Source: Macrotis lagotis
Taxonomy: Eukaryota; Chordata; Mammalia; Peramelemorphia; Peramelidae
Reading direction: 5' to 3'
Length of the DNA stretch: 64,000 nucleotides
NCBI RefSeq assembly: GCF_037893015.1
Contig: NC_133658.1
Location: 253,214,518 to 253,278,517, forward strand
Under the pieces are notes generated by a model, which had not been told where the DNA came from, searched no databases, and saw nothing but the letters and a program-made list of their open reading frames with translations. Position numbers and translations under genes: made by a program. Within the stretch, counting starts at the first letter, position 1; the number at the start of each line of letters is the position of its first letter. Below are positions 23,981 through 37,100 of this stretch, one piece after another.

Positions 23981-25899
23981 TCCTCAAAATACTCTAGTCC
24001 TTTTCCAGGTATACTATACTTTCATCCCAAATCCCAAATATCCCCCAAGTCTCCTTAAAAACAAACAAAAAAAACCCGACTAACTTGTTTCTAACATCAG
24101 TTTTCCCCTAACCTACACACGACCTGATCTGGCATTTCCATTCTGCTCTCAACCTGTCCCTGCCTCGAGTTTATATATCCTTTGTGTTTGTGTGTGAGAC
24201 TTTGTAACTCTTCCCCAGCCACTTCCCTAAACATGTGTCCTGGAATCCCCTATTATTGGACTCTACAACAAAGCCTTACTTTCCAACTTTAAGTGTGGAG
24301 AACTTTGGTACCTTATACATTACTCGCTCTGACCTAGAATTGAATTCCCCTGACAAATCTCTCCCAGACATTAGCATTAGCATCCCAACTCTAAAGCAAA
24401 GGAACATGTTTGAAGTTGAAAGGACATCTCCAATATCCTGAGCCCAGGATTTACCTGTAGAATTATGGAGAAGGGAAGGTTTTTTATTTTATTTTTTTTT
24501 TACAGAAAATGTAGCCATGACCTGCCCTAGACAGTTTGTCTAAGCATAAAATTGAAAGTTCAGGTCTCAAAGGAAGTTAAAACCTTGAATCAATGCCACT
24601 ACTCTTAAAAAAAAAGTTTTGGCACCTGGAAAGAAAGCAATTTAAGGAGCCAGGGACTTCTCTTTGGTGGTCTCATGGAATTACAAACCCCTACTTCTGT
24701 ATATAGTATTATGGGGACCAGGTTGTCTGTCTGATGGACCTTATGGAGTGTCTGGGAGGTATGGGTGGCAGTTTGGCAAATAACTTATTGAAGAGTATGA
24801 AGAATAAATGGAACTTGAAGGATGACTAGGATTTGAAAATAGGAGAGAGAGAAGAAAAAAAGTGTTTCTAGAGTTGAAAAGTACGATTCAAAGATCTAAT
24901 GAAGAAATGTGCTTGGAGTAGTGAAAATCTTTGAATAGCAACTTGATGATTTTATAGTTTATCTTGTGCACTAAGCAAAGGAAAGACATCTCCTGAGTGC
25001 TACTTAGGAAAATTAAGTTGGTTACATAAGAGCCCAAGCCTGTTCACGTGGAGTGGGCAAGGGTGTACCATCATGCCTTAGGACATCTCTTTGGGTCCTT
25101 TCCCTGAAGGGAAGTTTCTGATACTGCCTCTCTTGGAAATGGAAATGACTGTGCCCCCCTGGGATGGATCAGCTTGCCCATCTACTATGCACATCTGCTT
25201 TTGGCTGTCTGTATGAAATGGTCTGGAGAGGGAGAGCCTGGAGATGTGGAAATATATTTGGAAACTTGCAGCGAAGAAAATGTGGATTAAGGGAGCAGGA
25301 AGGTTAAGGTAATATGATCATATAATCATAGAAGTTTGGCTGTTGAGGATGAATATGGGAGCCTGGTCAAAAAAGGTCAAATCTAAGAGATCCAAGGCAG
25401 AAAAGGCCTGGTGATATTGAAGCAAAGTCCAAGATAATTCAGACTTGTTTGGTGATTGTCTTGACATAGGGATTTCAGGAGTTAAAAGGAATGCAGAGCT
25501 GAAATAAAAGTCCTGAGTTTGAATGTGGCATCTTGTGAAGGTGTCCTACTTTTTTCCTTGAAAGAACCAGAGAGAGCTCCCCTTGTGGTAAGGGTGATCC
25601 TTGTGTACCTGTTTCTCTCTGAGTATGTGAGTGTGTCAATAAACACAAAAACACATAATTTTCTGTGTGCAAAGAAAGCATTGTTTAGATGTTCAGAAAG
25701 TCTTCCATGTAAGGGCTGAGAGAAAGTTTACCCACTCTAGGTTTTTGATGTCTAACACTCATAGAGCCTGTGGAAGAGAGTAGTTCTGAGTGTAAGGGAA
25801 ACACCCAAGGGAGTATATGGGAGAAGATGAACACTTTGGGAATGTGAGTGAATTGTCAACCTTAAAAACTCAGCCTAATTGAAGATGCTGTGAAGGTAC
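23978..25899. other. Upstream flank of the HELZ2-like gene
   Basis: No coding feature is supported. The stretch from about 24,770 to 25,000 resembles the unnamed dispersed repeat. CpG remains rare until about 25.9 kb, where it rises sharply. Confidence 0.4.
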
Positions 25900-26310
25900 T
25901 GGAGGATTGGGGTGGGAGCGCGTGGAAGAGGCGGAGCCAGAGGTGAGGAAGGTGGTAACCACAAACTGCTACTGGAGAGACAGGGCGAGGAGGGAAGGGT
26001 TAAAAAAGAAAGAGCAAAAAAGAGGAGGGAGGAGGAGCCAAGACTTTAGAGGGTAGGGAGGGCTGGGCGAAGTAGTCTAACATAAGAGGGAGGGGAAGTT
26101 GTAGGTGTGAGTAAATTTACAGGTTGTTAGAAGTTTGAATAGCCGAGGGAGCAAGATCCAAAAAGAGCGAAGGAGAAACTTGAGACCCGGCCGCCAGAGC
26201 TTAGCTGGTTGGTGAGAAAAAGTTCCTAGGATTGCGAAGACCGGACCTAGGGCCAGGGCAGCCGGTAAGAAGGGGTATCTGGCTCATCTTGGGCCGGGGC
26301 GAAGGGAAGA
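25900..26310 (+). promoter_or_regulatory. CpG-rich TATA-less promoter, likely of the HELZ2-like gene
   Basis: More than a dozen CpG dinucleotides fall in about 400 bases ('ggagcgcgtggaagaggcgg', 'gacccggccgccagag', 'ggccggggcgaaggg'), against near absence in the flanks. No TATA box is seen. The patch lies 3.4 kb before the first coding exon and contains a consensus splice donor at 26,265. An ISRE-like element (GAAGGAGAAACT, 26,169-26,180) differs by one base from GAAANNGAAACT; HELZ2 is an interferon-induced gene in other mammals. That this promoter serves the gene is inference from position and orientation. Confidence 0.55.
26120..26264 (+). other. Probable non-coding exon 1 of the HELZ2-like gene
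   Basis: The 3' border is the donor 'cagccg|gtaaga' (GT at 26,265). The 5' border is unknown; the start given is a guess inside the CpG patch. If joined to 29,689, the frame of the coding exon stays open into this exon until a TGA at 26,213-26,215, with no ATG after it, so translation would start at 29,751. Confidence 0.4.
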
Positions 26311-29300
26311 AATCAAAGACTTCTCACAAATTTTAAAATGTAATCTGTGGATTTCTGTCCCGCTTCCCTTTCATCCCAAGTGGATAACCAGGGATTATGC
26401 TTTCAAGGGGTGGGCCAGGATTCCCCATCTTATGTAGCCCAGACTCGGTAGTGGATGAGATGAAATAAGAAGGGGATGGAGATGGAGCCATTATTCCCAG
26501 AACCCGAGCCTCTGTTCTTAAGATTGTGGGATCTAGAGAACTTCCAAGTCTCGTTGAAGTTATTCTGATTCTCTAAGGGGGTCTTCTTATGTCGGTCTCC
26601 TGAGAAAAATATGTTAGGTTTGAGGAAAAATAATGTTACAATTACTTTGTTTCGTTAATTCTTTATCCACTCCTCCAGGAATCTTCAAAGCAAACAAACA
26701 AAATTCTCTTTTTAGGGGAAAAACTCAAAGACGCAATATTTCCAGGGCAAATAATCCTTCCTAGGAAAACTTAAGTGTTACTAGAGAGATATGGCAATCG
26801 TTTAGTAATAATTATCTGAGGTATGAAGTCCTCTTTATCCCTCCATTGATTTTTCTTGGTGTGTAATGGGGAGATCTGAGTGACTTGTGGACAAAAAGCT
26901 TTGAGTATGGATGTATTAATTGAATGTGTTGTCTTTGTTTTACTGATTACATTATCTCTATTTTTCACCGTGCAAACCTCAAGTGTCCTTCCAATTAGAT
27001 CAATCAACAAAGACCATAGATTCAAAGCACTGTGCTAAGTATCAGTGATACTAAGAGGAAAAAAACAAGAGTTCACATCCTAATAGGGGAGAAAGAATAG
27101 GCCAACAACTTTTAACAAGTAAGATCTATATAAATTGGAGGTAATCCCAAAGGGGAGGCATTAGCATTAAGGGAGATCATGAAGGACTTCTTGCAGAAGA
27201 TAACATTTAAGTTTAGACTTGAGGAAAGCAACTAAGAAAGAGCAGATTCCAGGTGTGAGGGACAGCTAGTGAAAATTAACCAAATTGGATGATGAAGTGT
27301 CTTGTTCTAAAAATAGCAAAGAAGACAGTGTCTGGATCATAGAATCCTTGGGAGTAAAGATTGACAAAATAGGAAGAAGTCAAGTTGTGAAAGGTTTTAA
27401 AGGCCAGAGAGTTTTATATTTAATCTTGGAGACAGAGAAGGGGAAATTCATGAGAGCTATTTCTTTTATTTATTTTCACATTACTACAATAGGCTTGTTG
27501 TAAAAATAAACATAATTCCCCCTCCCCCCACAAAAATAGAGGAACTCCAAGAAAAACAAAGTGAGAGAAAAAGAAAAAAAATGAACTTCAGTCTGTATTC
27601 AGATACCATCAGCTCTGTCTCTGGGATGGATCACATTCTTCATAAATCCAACAGAGAAGTTGCTTCAATGTTTCTTTTTCCCCACAGTTGCTATTGCTTC
27701 ATTCTATTCCTTCCCACTCCCATTTATTCTGTACTCTCTCCTTTCACTTTGTATCCTTTCACTTTGTATCTTCTATGAGAGTTTAGCAACAGATTGTACA
27801 GAATTAGAAGCTTAGGAAAAAGACAATGAGTTGTTTTTTGAGTTTACAATGTCTATAGGACATCCAGTTCTGAGATAACTAATAAGAAACAAGATGTGAT
27901 GTTGGAAGTTTGTAGAGAGATTAGGTAGGGAACATACTGGAGTAGAATAGAAGAGATAGGCTCAACAGTACATATTGTATGGTTTGCCATAGCAAAGAGT
28001 TGGGGCATCTCTTTATGAGAGACAGGGCATGAGAGGACAAAATAGTGGGAGATTTCTGAGTCGTGTGAGATAAGGAAGGGAGGAACTTCTAAATAGGTTC
28101 AAATGTTTTTTAGTGAAACATGGGACAATATTCTCAAGGGTGGGGGGGGACTGGGGATGAGGCAGGCAGGAAGGGAGGAGTGGGTAGGAGCATAAGGTCT
28201 CAGTTCTGGTGGCAGGATTAATAGCCACTGTGGCTATGCTAACCTAATGTAATGCACATATAGAGCTGTGCATCTGCTTAACAGAAGGGGGAAAAGGTTC
28301 TAGTTTGCCTGAGATAAGATTTATTTCTTTGAGATTTTGGTTCTAGTTTCTCCAAAGCTAGAATAATATTACTTCCCATTATAGATGAATCTGAAAAGAA
28401 AACTGACACACATCAAGTGAGTAAAGTGGGATTTAAAGAGACAAGAACATGGTTCTCTTGCTCATTTACTAGCCTATTCCCTGAGAATCTCCAAAGCTGT
28501 CTCACTTGCTTTTCTTCTCCATCAATGCTGATGCTCTCTCATTGACATGAGTAAGGATAAAGAGAGGAAGGACTGGTTGTAGTGAGGCCTGTATCCTCAG
28601 GCCAGCTGGACTGTCCTTATCTGCAGGTTCTTGAAGGTATGAACTTTTGATTCCTTTACCATGCCTCTCTACCTCTCTAATAGGAATCTTGTCTGGGAGT
28701 TGAGTGTATTAGTTCTGGAGTTCAATGGACTTGGGAAGATTTGAAAAGAGCCTGTTTCCTGGTTTATAGAATAAATTAAGTCTCTTAAGCCTTGGAGGAT
28801 CAGAATGAAAATGGCATTGAAAATTAGTTCTCAGAGAAATCTTTGCATCAGGCTGCCAAGTCCCTTCAAAATCCTATTGGAGGTTTTAGGTCATGGTGAT
28901 AGTGATGATAATAATGGTGGCGGTGATGATTTCTCCTGACTGGGGGCCAGCTTGGCACTCTGCATGTTGTAGCATTTCTTCTTTTAGTAAACTCTAGAAA
29001 TTGGGGGGGGGGGGGAGGAATGGAAGAAAGGACTTGTGGGAGGGAGACTTTGTCCTTCTTCCTATCTTGAGCAGAGCTCTGTGTCTTCCAGTCTAATGGC
29101 CTTCTTGCTTCTCTAGGATAAAGTGGTGGCCATAAGATCCTCCCCTTCCACATCTCAAGCAGATTGTTCCATGAGCACCAATTCAAGAGACATTTTAAGT
29201 GTTGGGGGTAAGGAAGCATGTCCATAGGAGAGGCTGCCAAGAGTTTGTCCTTTGACTTTTAGAGATGGTTAAAAGAGAAAATTTATTTTCTTCAAGTTGG

Positions 29301-29688
29301 AAAAATACCCATACTTGCTCCAAAATGAACTTTTACATGAAACTTAGCCTTTCAATATTAACCTTGTCTACCTCTGATCATCTTGTCCTTATCATCATTC
29401 TAGCTACCTTATGTCCTATACCTAGAGCTGTAATTAGTTATTGATTTCCATGTTTCCCACTATAAATTGTAGAGTCCTGTGTGTCTTTAGTTTTAATTCC
29501 CTTCCATAGCAGGGATTTCCCCAAGGCAGGGCCATGTTTCTACTCTCCTTCTGATGGGCTCAGCATGGACTAAGAGAGAGCAGGAGATGGTTCCTACCTC
29601 AAAGGAGCCATCTTCCCTTCCCTACATCCCCTTCCAAATCCCTCTTCAGACATCTGACTAATCCTGTATCCTTAAGATTTTGATTCAG
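26265..29688 (+). other. Intron 1 (predicted)
   Basis: A copy of the unnamed dispersed repeat lies at about 27,000-27,450 ('cagtgatactaagaggaaaa', 'tgaaaggttttaaaggccag'). A G-run is at 28,999-29,013. Otherwise the sequence is unassigned. It ends in 'gattttgattcag' before 29,689. Confidence 0.45.
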
Positions 29689-30829
29689 GAAAGAAACTGA
29701 TCCTGAAGACCAGTCACCTGAAGGACCTTGCTCTACTGCCAGCTGATCCAATGTTTCTGGTGCCTGAAGGAGCTTTAGCTAGAAACTCTGGCTATTTCAT
29801 TGCCAGCTCCACCAACTTGGGACGAGAGATATTGCCCAGACTAAAGGGACTACTAGATGAACTCCAGAGCCAGCTGGATCTTCTTGTGGGCTGCTCAGTC
29901 TGTGCCAAGCCATTGGATGAGAGCACATATTTATGGCAAATCATAGATCATCATTGTCCTGGTGAGATCCTCCTTGCAAGAGTCAAGGGAACTCCTCCAT
30001 ATCAAGGGTGGAGGAAGGTTCGACGTAGGCCCATCTTCCCCAAACCTAGACACTATGAAGAGTGCCACTACTACAGACGCGGGACAGGGTGCAGGAGACA
30101 TGATCAATGTACATTTGCCAGCAGCCCAGAGGAAGCAGCGGTTTGGACTTTTGAGAGGCAGAACTATATCCCCCGATTGTGGTTAAAAGCTGAAGTACAG
30201 AACCGCTCCTACCACCAGACCCTAAGGAATCAGAGAACAGTTGAGAAAATTTGGGCAGAATTTGGAGGCTACTTTCAGGAAATCTGTAAGGCCTGCTTTG
30301 AGAATTGCCCTGCACAGGTGACTCGATGGGGTCCAAACCTGGTGTGCCGAGAGCATTGGTCTTCTAATTCCCTTCTAGTACATGTGACAAGTGAAAACCA
30401 GCTAGTAGTGATCAGACCCAAACCCACGAGGCAGTTCTTACTAGAATATTGTATGGTTGTATCTCGAGGCCAGCCATGCCAGTATGGAGCCAACAATTGC
30501 ATATATGCTCACAGTGATGTTGAAATGGCAGTGTGGGAAGCTGAGGCTAGTGACTACCTATTTCGCCCTGAATTGATTCAAACCACCTTGGAGTCTGCAA
30601 GAAGAACCAGTGTCAGTGGGGAAGATGGTGATGGTGATGGGAGTCCAGCCTCTTCAACTCATATCCAGTTGTACTGCCAGGCCTGCCATGTGGACTTTGA
30701 CTCTCAAGAAAGTTTTGAGAATCATTGCTCCTCCCTAGAGCACAAATTGAGGGTGTCCTATGACCAGGGGGTCCTATGGAAACATCGGCCCCCCAATATT
30801 GGAGTCAGCGAATTCAAGTTGTGCCCCAG
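29689..30829 (+). CDS. HELZ2-like: Exon 2: 5' UTR end and N-terminal zinc fingers (residues 1-359)
   Basis: Acceptor 'gattttgattcag|gaaag' and donor 'ccccag|gtaagg'. Coding begins at the ATG at 29,751; the 62 bases before it are also open in frame. It encodes five Cys/His-rich modules and an acidic GEDGDGDG linker (290-297). It ends with two bases of codon 360. Confidence 0.85.
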
Positions 30830-31143
30830 GTAAGGCACCAAAGGTAGGAAAAGAAGAGGAGTTAGAAGTTTTCTACTTTTCCTCTTGTTCTTCTTTATTT
30901 ATTAACCAATATGAAGTTTCTATGTGCAGTACTGACTGGACTTAGATTCATAACAGCAAACCAAAAAATTCTGCAGTGCATAATTTACTTACACTCAGTC
31001 AATCGACAAGCCACCCTTCTGAGTATGGGGGTGGGGGGATAGGGGAGTTGACCAGTGTTGGAGATACAAAGGAAGACAAAACCACAAGGGTCTCACATTC
31101 TACCTTTTAAAAAAAATATAAACACCTATATGTGAACAAAATG

Positions 31144-31181
<38 letters not shown>

Positions 31182-34100
31182 GGTAAATGCATGATGTAAA
31201 TGAAAGCTAATTCAGAGAGGAGTCACTGGGATGAGGGGGTGGGGTTGGTGCAAGGACATGCAATGAGGGGTGACAGGTGAGGGAGAATTGAGTCTCATCT
31301 CTGATTGCAAAAAGGAGAGGCACAGCTCTGCCTCACCTGCTATCCCCTCACCACACAACCCTGGGGGGGGGGGGGGCATGGAAGGAAGGGGAAGTAGGAG
31401 AGACCAGAAAATGCCTCTTGTATTGCTAAAGATGGGGGTTTGTAGTTTCACGGTGTATCTCATCAGAACAACTCTAGGAAGTAAGTAGGACAAATATTTT
31501 CCCTAATTTTCAGCTAAAGAAATAGACACAGAAAGGCTTCAATGACCTCAGAGTGCTTTCAGATGAAAGTCATCTTAAGGAGTCAGAAAGAGATGTGAAA
31601 TTCAGCATGCTTTCTATTATATCACACGTGGAATCAGGCCACCCTGTAGTGCTGTTCCCTCAACCTCCAAGGTTCAGCTCTCCGGGGACAGACTGGATAT
31701 CTTACCCACTTTTTTTCCTCCTCCCTCATCAAATCCTAGATTTTATATAATTAAGTGGACCAGCCCCCTCACCCCAAGCTCAGAGATCAATCCTGAGGGG
31801 AAACTCTACACTAATCATTCCTTATACTCGTTCCTCTTCAAACCAGAACATTAAGATAATAGATTTAGAGTTATAAGAGATTTCATAGGTCATCTAATTC
31901 AGTCCTCTCATTTTCCAGATGAGGCAACTGGGAGAAAATGATGGGAATTGCTCAAGGTCACATAGATAATAAGTCTCTGAGTTAGGATTTGACACCCTAG
32001 TTTTTCTGATTCTAAATCCAGTATGCTTCCATCTGACTGTTCTATGGAGCAACATGGGAGAAAGACTAGAGCAAGACGTTTGCTGCCCTCAACCCCCAGT
32101 TGACTATTCTCTTTGGGTTTTCCATTCTGTCAGACAAGATATCTGTCTTTATGGAGATGGATGCACCAAAGCACACTCCCTGGAAGAACTTCAAGAATGG
32201 ATTCTTCGAACACTGACCCTCCAGATGAGGGAGGATTCGGCCTGGAAGCATGGACTCCTCTTCTTCCAGGACCAGTTTTTCCATGAATATCAGGACAGTG
32301 GCAATGAAGTGCTGGTGGTGAGTAGGGCTCAAGTAAGAAACTATGAGGAAGGATTTCAGAAGAGGGTTGAAAAACAAGAAGCATCTGAATTTGATTCCAT
32401 GTACAGTTGGAGTAATGATCAGTCAATAGTATCTCTTCTACTAACAACTCCCTATGTCTGCTTCTCATCAGAAATCTAGGTCTGTGCGTGATATAGCCAT
32501 TCACTGTGGCCAGCCCCTACAGAGCCAGGAAGACCACAAGAAATCACGACGCAGTTGGAAATTTATCATTCATTCCAAGGTTTGTGGCAAAGTTTGGGGG
32601 AAAGTATATGTGAAGTTTTAATCCTTGTCCTAGAATTTCAGGGGCTAATCTAACTCTGTCCTTTTAGTACCAGAGTTAATCACTCAAGATGTGAGGTTGC
32701 AGGGTAACCCTTGAAGGTATGACTGGAGAATTAGGGGTCTAGAAGATGTGGATCCTGACCTCGGGGGGGCAGACAGTAAAGGAGAAGCTATGGTGTGAGA
32801 TCCTGTCCAGATTTTTGAGAGAAAGAAGGGGATGAGGAGAAAGGAAGGGCAAGAAAGAGAAGGTTATGGGGTGATGGATCATACTGCTGAAGTCACACCA
32901 TCTTTTTCCCTACCCTCTCTGTAGGGCCGACGACCACTGAGACATGTGGCCCTCCTCAAACAACAAATAGGAGCAATGTTTTCCTTGGTGGGTCCTGGAC
33001 TTCCACCAGGACAGCTTTATGCTCAAGGCTCAAAGTTCCGGGTGCATGGTGCTGCAGTGATGACCTTCCATGTGGAGGTGCATGTGGAGTGCATTGCCAT
33101 TGGCCAGTATGATCAGTGGGTAGCCTTTGACTTTGGACGCCGGCCTGTCCTAGTCCAGAAGCTACATGTTCAAGTGGACCAAAAGGAGGCCCCTGAAATC
33201 CTGCCCTCCTATATTCAGGACCACAATTGTCTCCTGGAGATGACCCACTGGCACAGTGGGAATCGTTGTGTGGTGCCCTATGTGACCAGGACGGCTGAGC
33301 AGGTTAAGCTGCTAGCTAAGTACAATGTGAGCTCCCTGGAATTGGACAGCTACAAGTCGATGGCTTCAGCCAAGATCCCTATTACTCTGGTCAACTATCG
33401 GGAAAGGATGCACCAATTTTTGTATGTGGAAGAGGAGGCTCAGCAACAGCTGGTGGCCAGGTAAAAAATGGAATAGATAAATGATGGGGAGGGAACCAGA
33501 AGCAGAGAACCCAAGAAGGGGACAATGACAGATTTGTTAGCCAGAGACTTAGTTCTACCACTAGTTAACTATATGACCTTAGAAAAACCATGTCACTAGG
33601 GGCAGCTAGGTGGTGCAGTGGATAAAGCACCGGCCCTGGAGTCAGGAGTACCTGGGTTCAAATCTGGTCTCAGACACTTAATAATTACCTAGCTGTGTGG
33701 CCTTGGGCAAGCCACTTAACCCCATTTTCCTTGCAAAAACCTAAAAAAAAATATGTCACTGCTAGGTCATTTTGCTCATCTGTTAAGTGGGTATAATAAT
33801 ACCCAATCCATGTAGCTAAGAGAATTTATGAAATTCAAATGAATTAATGTATGTAATAAAAGAAAATGCATTAAAAATCCCTCCTGAATTCAAGAATTAA
33901 GATTTGACATTAGAGTATGGAGGGAGGGAGGGAGGGAGACAACCTATGGTGAGCAATAGCTGTCTTGAATCAGTTTTTCTACTGTTTCTTTATGATGGCC
34001 TTAGCTGTCTAGGATAATAAGTTACAGGAGATAAAAAGATGATACCAGACCAGAAATGTAGTGATGCTTGAGGGAGTTAGATGGGTTAGAAGAGGGCCAG

Positions 34101-37100
34101 AGAGGTGCAGCTCATTGTTCCCTTTTCTACAGGCTCAACCTTCAGGTGCAAGGTACATTGTCCTCCAAGATGCAGACTTTGGCAATGGGCTTGAGGTTTG
34201 AAGCACAAGGAAAGTCACTTATCAAGGGGAAGATTCCTTGCTCTCTGACCCCAGACACAGACCATGGCTCTTTGCTAAGCAGGGCTGTTAGCACTGCTTA
34301 TGTGGCACCCATTCCTGCCCATGACAACTGTGTATATGAAGTTCAGGTGAAGATCAAGATCACTTCAGAACTAAACGTGTGGATCCTGATGCCAGCCCAC
34401 TGCTGCTCTGCCTTGGGGCTTAAGGATGGAGATTCTCAGCTTATGGAAATACAGTTCCAAATCGACAGGATGGTATTTGGAATGTGGCATCAAGCCATTG
34501 ATGCACTTTATGATGAGAGAGTAGTGTTACCTAACATATCTGCCTGTTCTTTGCCTTCTTTGATGCTGCCTAGCCAGGGAATCTTCTGTAATGCCAAACA
34601 GAAGCAGGCAATCTCCTACATCACAGGCACAGCCAGTGGGAAGAGACAAGTGCCTCCTCTGCTGATTTATGGTCCATTTGGGACAGGCAAGACTCACACC
34701 CTGGCCTGGGCTGCACTGGAGGTGATCAAGCAGCCAAACACCAAGGTGTTGATCTGTACCCACACTGATAGGTGAGTTGGACAGGGACTGGGGCAGGGAC
34801 TGCCTTTTGATTATAGGTCAATTCAGTTCACATTTGTTAAGTGCCCACTAGGTAGTGTGCATACCCACAAATATAGTCTAATCTAAAGGAGTCAAGGACA
34901 TTGTAATGTACTTTATGATACATTAGATATACAAATATTAAATCCAACATAGCTTTCTTATAGTCAATATATATACACAGATTCAGAATCACAGAATTTT
35001 AGAGGTAGAAGGGACCTCAGTGGCCATCTAGTCTTGCCAATAAATACAAAGGAATCCCAATGTGACATCTCTGCCTATAGCCACTGAAGACCTCCAAAGA
35101 AGACCTCTTCCAGGCTTTATAACTCATTTTTTAAATTCCATTCAAACCAATAAACATGTATTTAGCACCTACTACTGAGCTAAGCTCTGGGGGACTAATA
35201 AGGAAAGACAGTATTTGCCTTCAGGGGTTTTTCCCCAATCTAATGGGGAAGAAAACACACAAAAAGAAACTGAAAAGTATGTAGGGATGCTAGGGGGTAC
35301 CCTGTTGTGTGGAGGTGAAACCAAGCAAAGCTGCTGATGAAAAGTGGAGTGGCTGAAAGTTAAAATCCTGTACTCTGTAAATAACATTTTGGTAGAGTTT
35401 AGTGCTGCACTCTCTAGTCTTACCATCAGAGATGAGAAGAGGCTGAAAGAGGGAGGAACATGTGGAATATCCATGGCTATGTTAACACTAAAGTGATGGG
35501 AACTGAAGTGCTCAGCTTTAAGAAAAAAAAATTTCCAACTCCCCTTCCCCATGGGACTGCAATTTCTGGACTTTGAGAACAAGCAATCCCTCCTCCTTTT
35601 GGCAACTTTTCAAATATTCAAAAATAACTATCATGGGGGCACAGTGGATAAAGCACCGACCCTGAAGTCAGGAGTACCTGAGTTCAAATTTAGCTTCAGA
35701 CACTTAATTACCTAGTTGTGTGGCCTTTGGCAAGCCACTTTAACCCCATTTGTCTTGCAAAAAAAAGAAAGAACCCCCCCCAAATAAAAAAAAATAACCA
35801 TCATGAAGTCCATTTGTTTTCATTTCCCCAGGTTATACAAATAAGGTTGATACAAGATAGATTGTGATTAGGGCAAAGGATAGCCATGAAAAATGGGAAA
35901 AGAAACATTCGTTTTTGGATATAGGTGTGAACAGGAGGTAGAATAGTCTTGTTGGAGTTAGAACCTAAAGAGGATCTTGAAGTGAGGGATGTTACCAGTT
36001 AATTGATTGATTTGATGATAGTAAAAAGCTCTTCAGGAGTGTGTTGGAGCCAGCTAAAACTAGACCAGCTTTCTAATTATTAAAAATTTCATTGTGAGTA
36101 TGTATATACACATACATACACACACTCATACAAACATGTACATCCACACACACATCGCCCAGAAATAAGCAAAGCCTATGATGAATCAGGGCTTAGTTTT
36201 TTATTTGGTTTACCTAGATTTAAGAAAGATTTAAATGTTAACAATGCAGATTTAAAAATGTGTTGTATGTAATTCCTGCCTCCTCCCCAAAACTGTCTAC
36301 CAGCAAAATCCAAATAAGTTTCTGATTGCTGGAGGTGTCTGAGTAGATTGATGACCACTTATAGAGAACCCTGAGAAGAAAAGTTTTTCTTGGTGCCTTT
36401 TCTTTTTACAGCCTTGCTATTCATGAGGGCTAGCCATTTGTCAACTGATCAGTGGCTCTATTCTATGTAGGGAACAGAGATAGGAGATGTTAGAGTGAAA
36501 ACATGAAACAAAGTAATCTTAATAAAACTTGGAATACATGAAGATGAATAATAGGCTCATTTGATAGGGACAGGACAGATTGTGAAGAGCCTTCCTTGAA
36601 TAACAAGATCAAGAATTGAAACCTAATTCAATGTGGAATGGGCAACTACTGGAGATTTATAAGCAGAGAAGTAATATGATCCTAGCTTTGCATTGGGAAG
36701 ATTACCCAGCATGTGGCATAGAGAATGGATGGGAAAGGGGCCAGACTCTACCATCTGTAAATTCATATCAACACACAAAGTCTAGTTTGGAAGTTATTGC
36801 AGTAATCTGGAGAAATGAAAGAGAGCTAAATGAAGGGGAAGTGGTAGTAGAGAAAAGTTGGATTAGAAACATGGAGGAGGTAGAAGTTATATAGAACTTG
36901 ACAACTGGTAGAGTCAAAGATGACTTCAAACTGGGAATAAGATGTTGGTGCTGTCAGTGCAAGAGATAATTTATGAAGAAGGGTAAAAAGGAGGAAATGA
37001 TGGGTTCATTGTTAGAAATGTTCAGTTTGAGATGCCAGTGGGAAATACAGTGTGTCCATTGGATAGTGTCTCTGAAAAGTAGTTGGAGAGAACAGGTTTG

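Larger units (their letters stand above)
30830..32133 (+). other. Intron 2
   Basis: It holds a fragment of the 'ggagatacaaaggaagacaa' dispersed repeat near 31,000-31,095, an (AT)n microsatellite, a G-run at about 31,364-31,375 and an antisense MIR-like element at 31,850-32,045. The last 33 bases before exon 3 are pyrimidine-rich. Confidence 0.7.

Noticed and set aside
23811..24083. Leu/Ser-repeat open frame across the CT microsatellite
   Set aside because: Produced by the repeat itself.
28866..29240. Minus-strand open frame of 124 codons upstream of the gene
   Set aside because: Low-complexity His/Tyr and Pro runs, no known domain, no splice or promoter context.
32054..32133. Open-frame extension of exon 3 from 32,054, with a possible acceptor at 32,049
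   Set aside because: It is in frame, but the acceptor at 32,133 has a much better pyrimidine tract and gives a regular CCCH finger and the HELZ2-like join; the longer version would push 28 unrelated residues between the first and second Cys of the finger.
32318..32479. Continuation of the exon 3 open frame past 32,317
   Set aside because: A consensus GTGAGT donor and a following acceptor at 32,471 explain the border; the extra residues have no family similarity.
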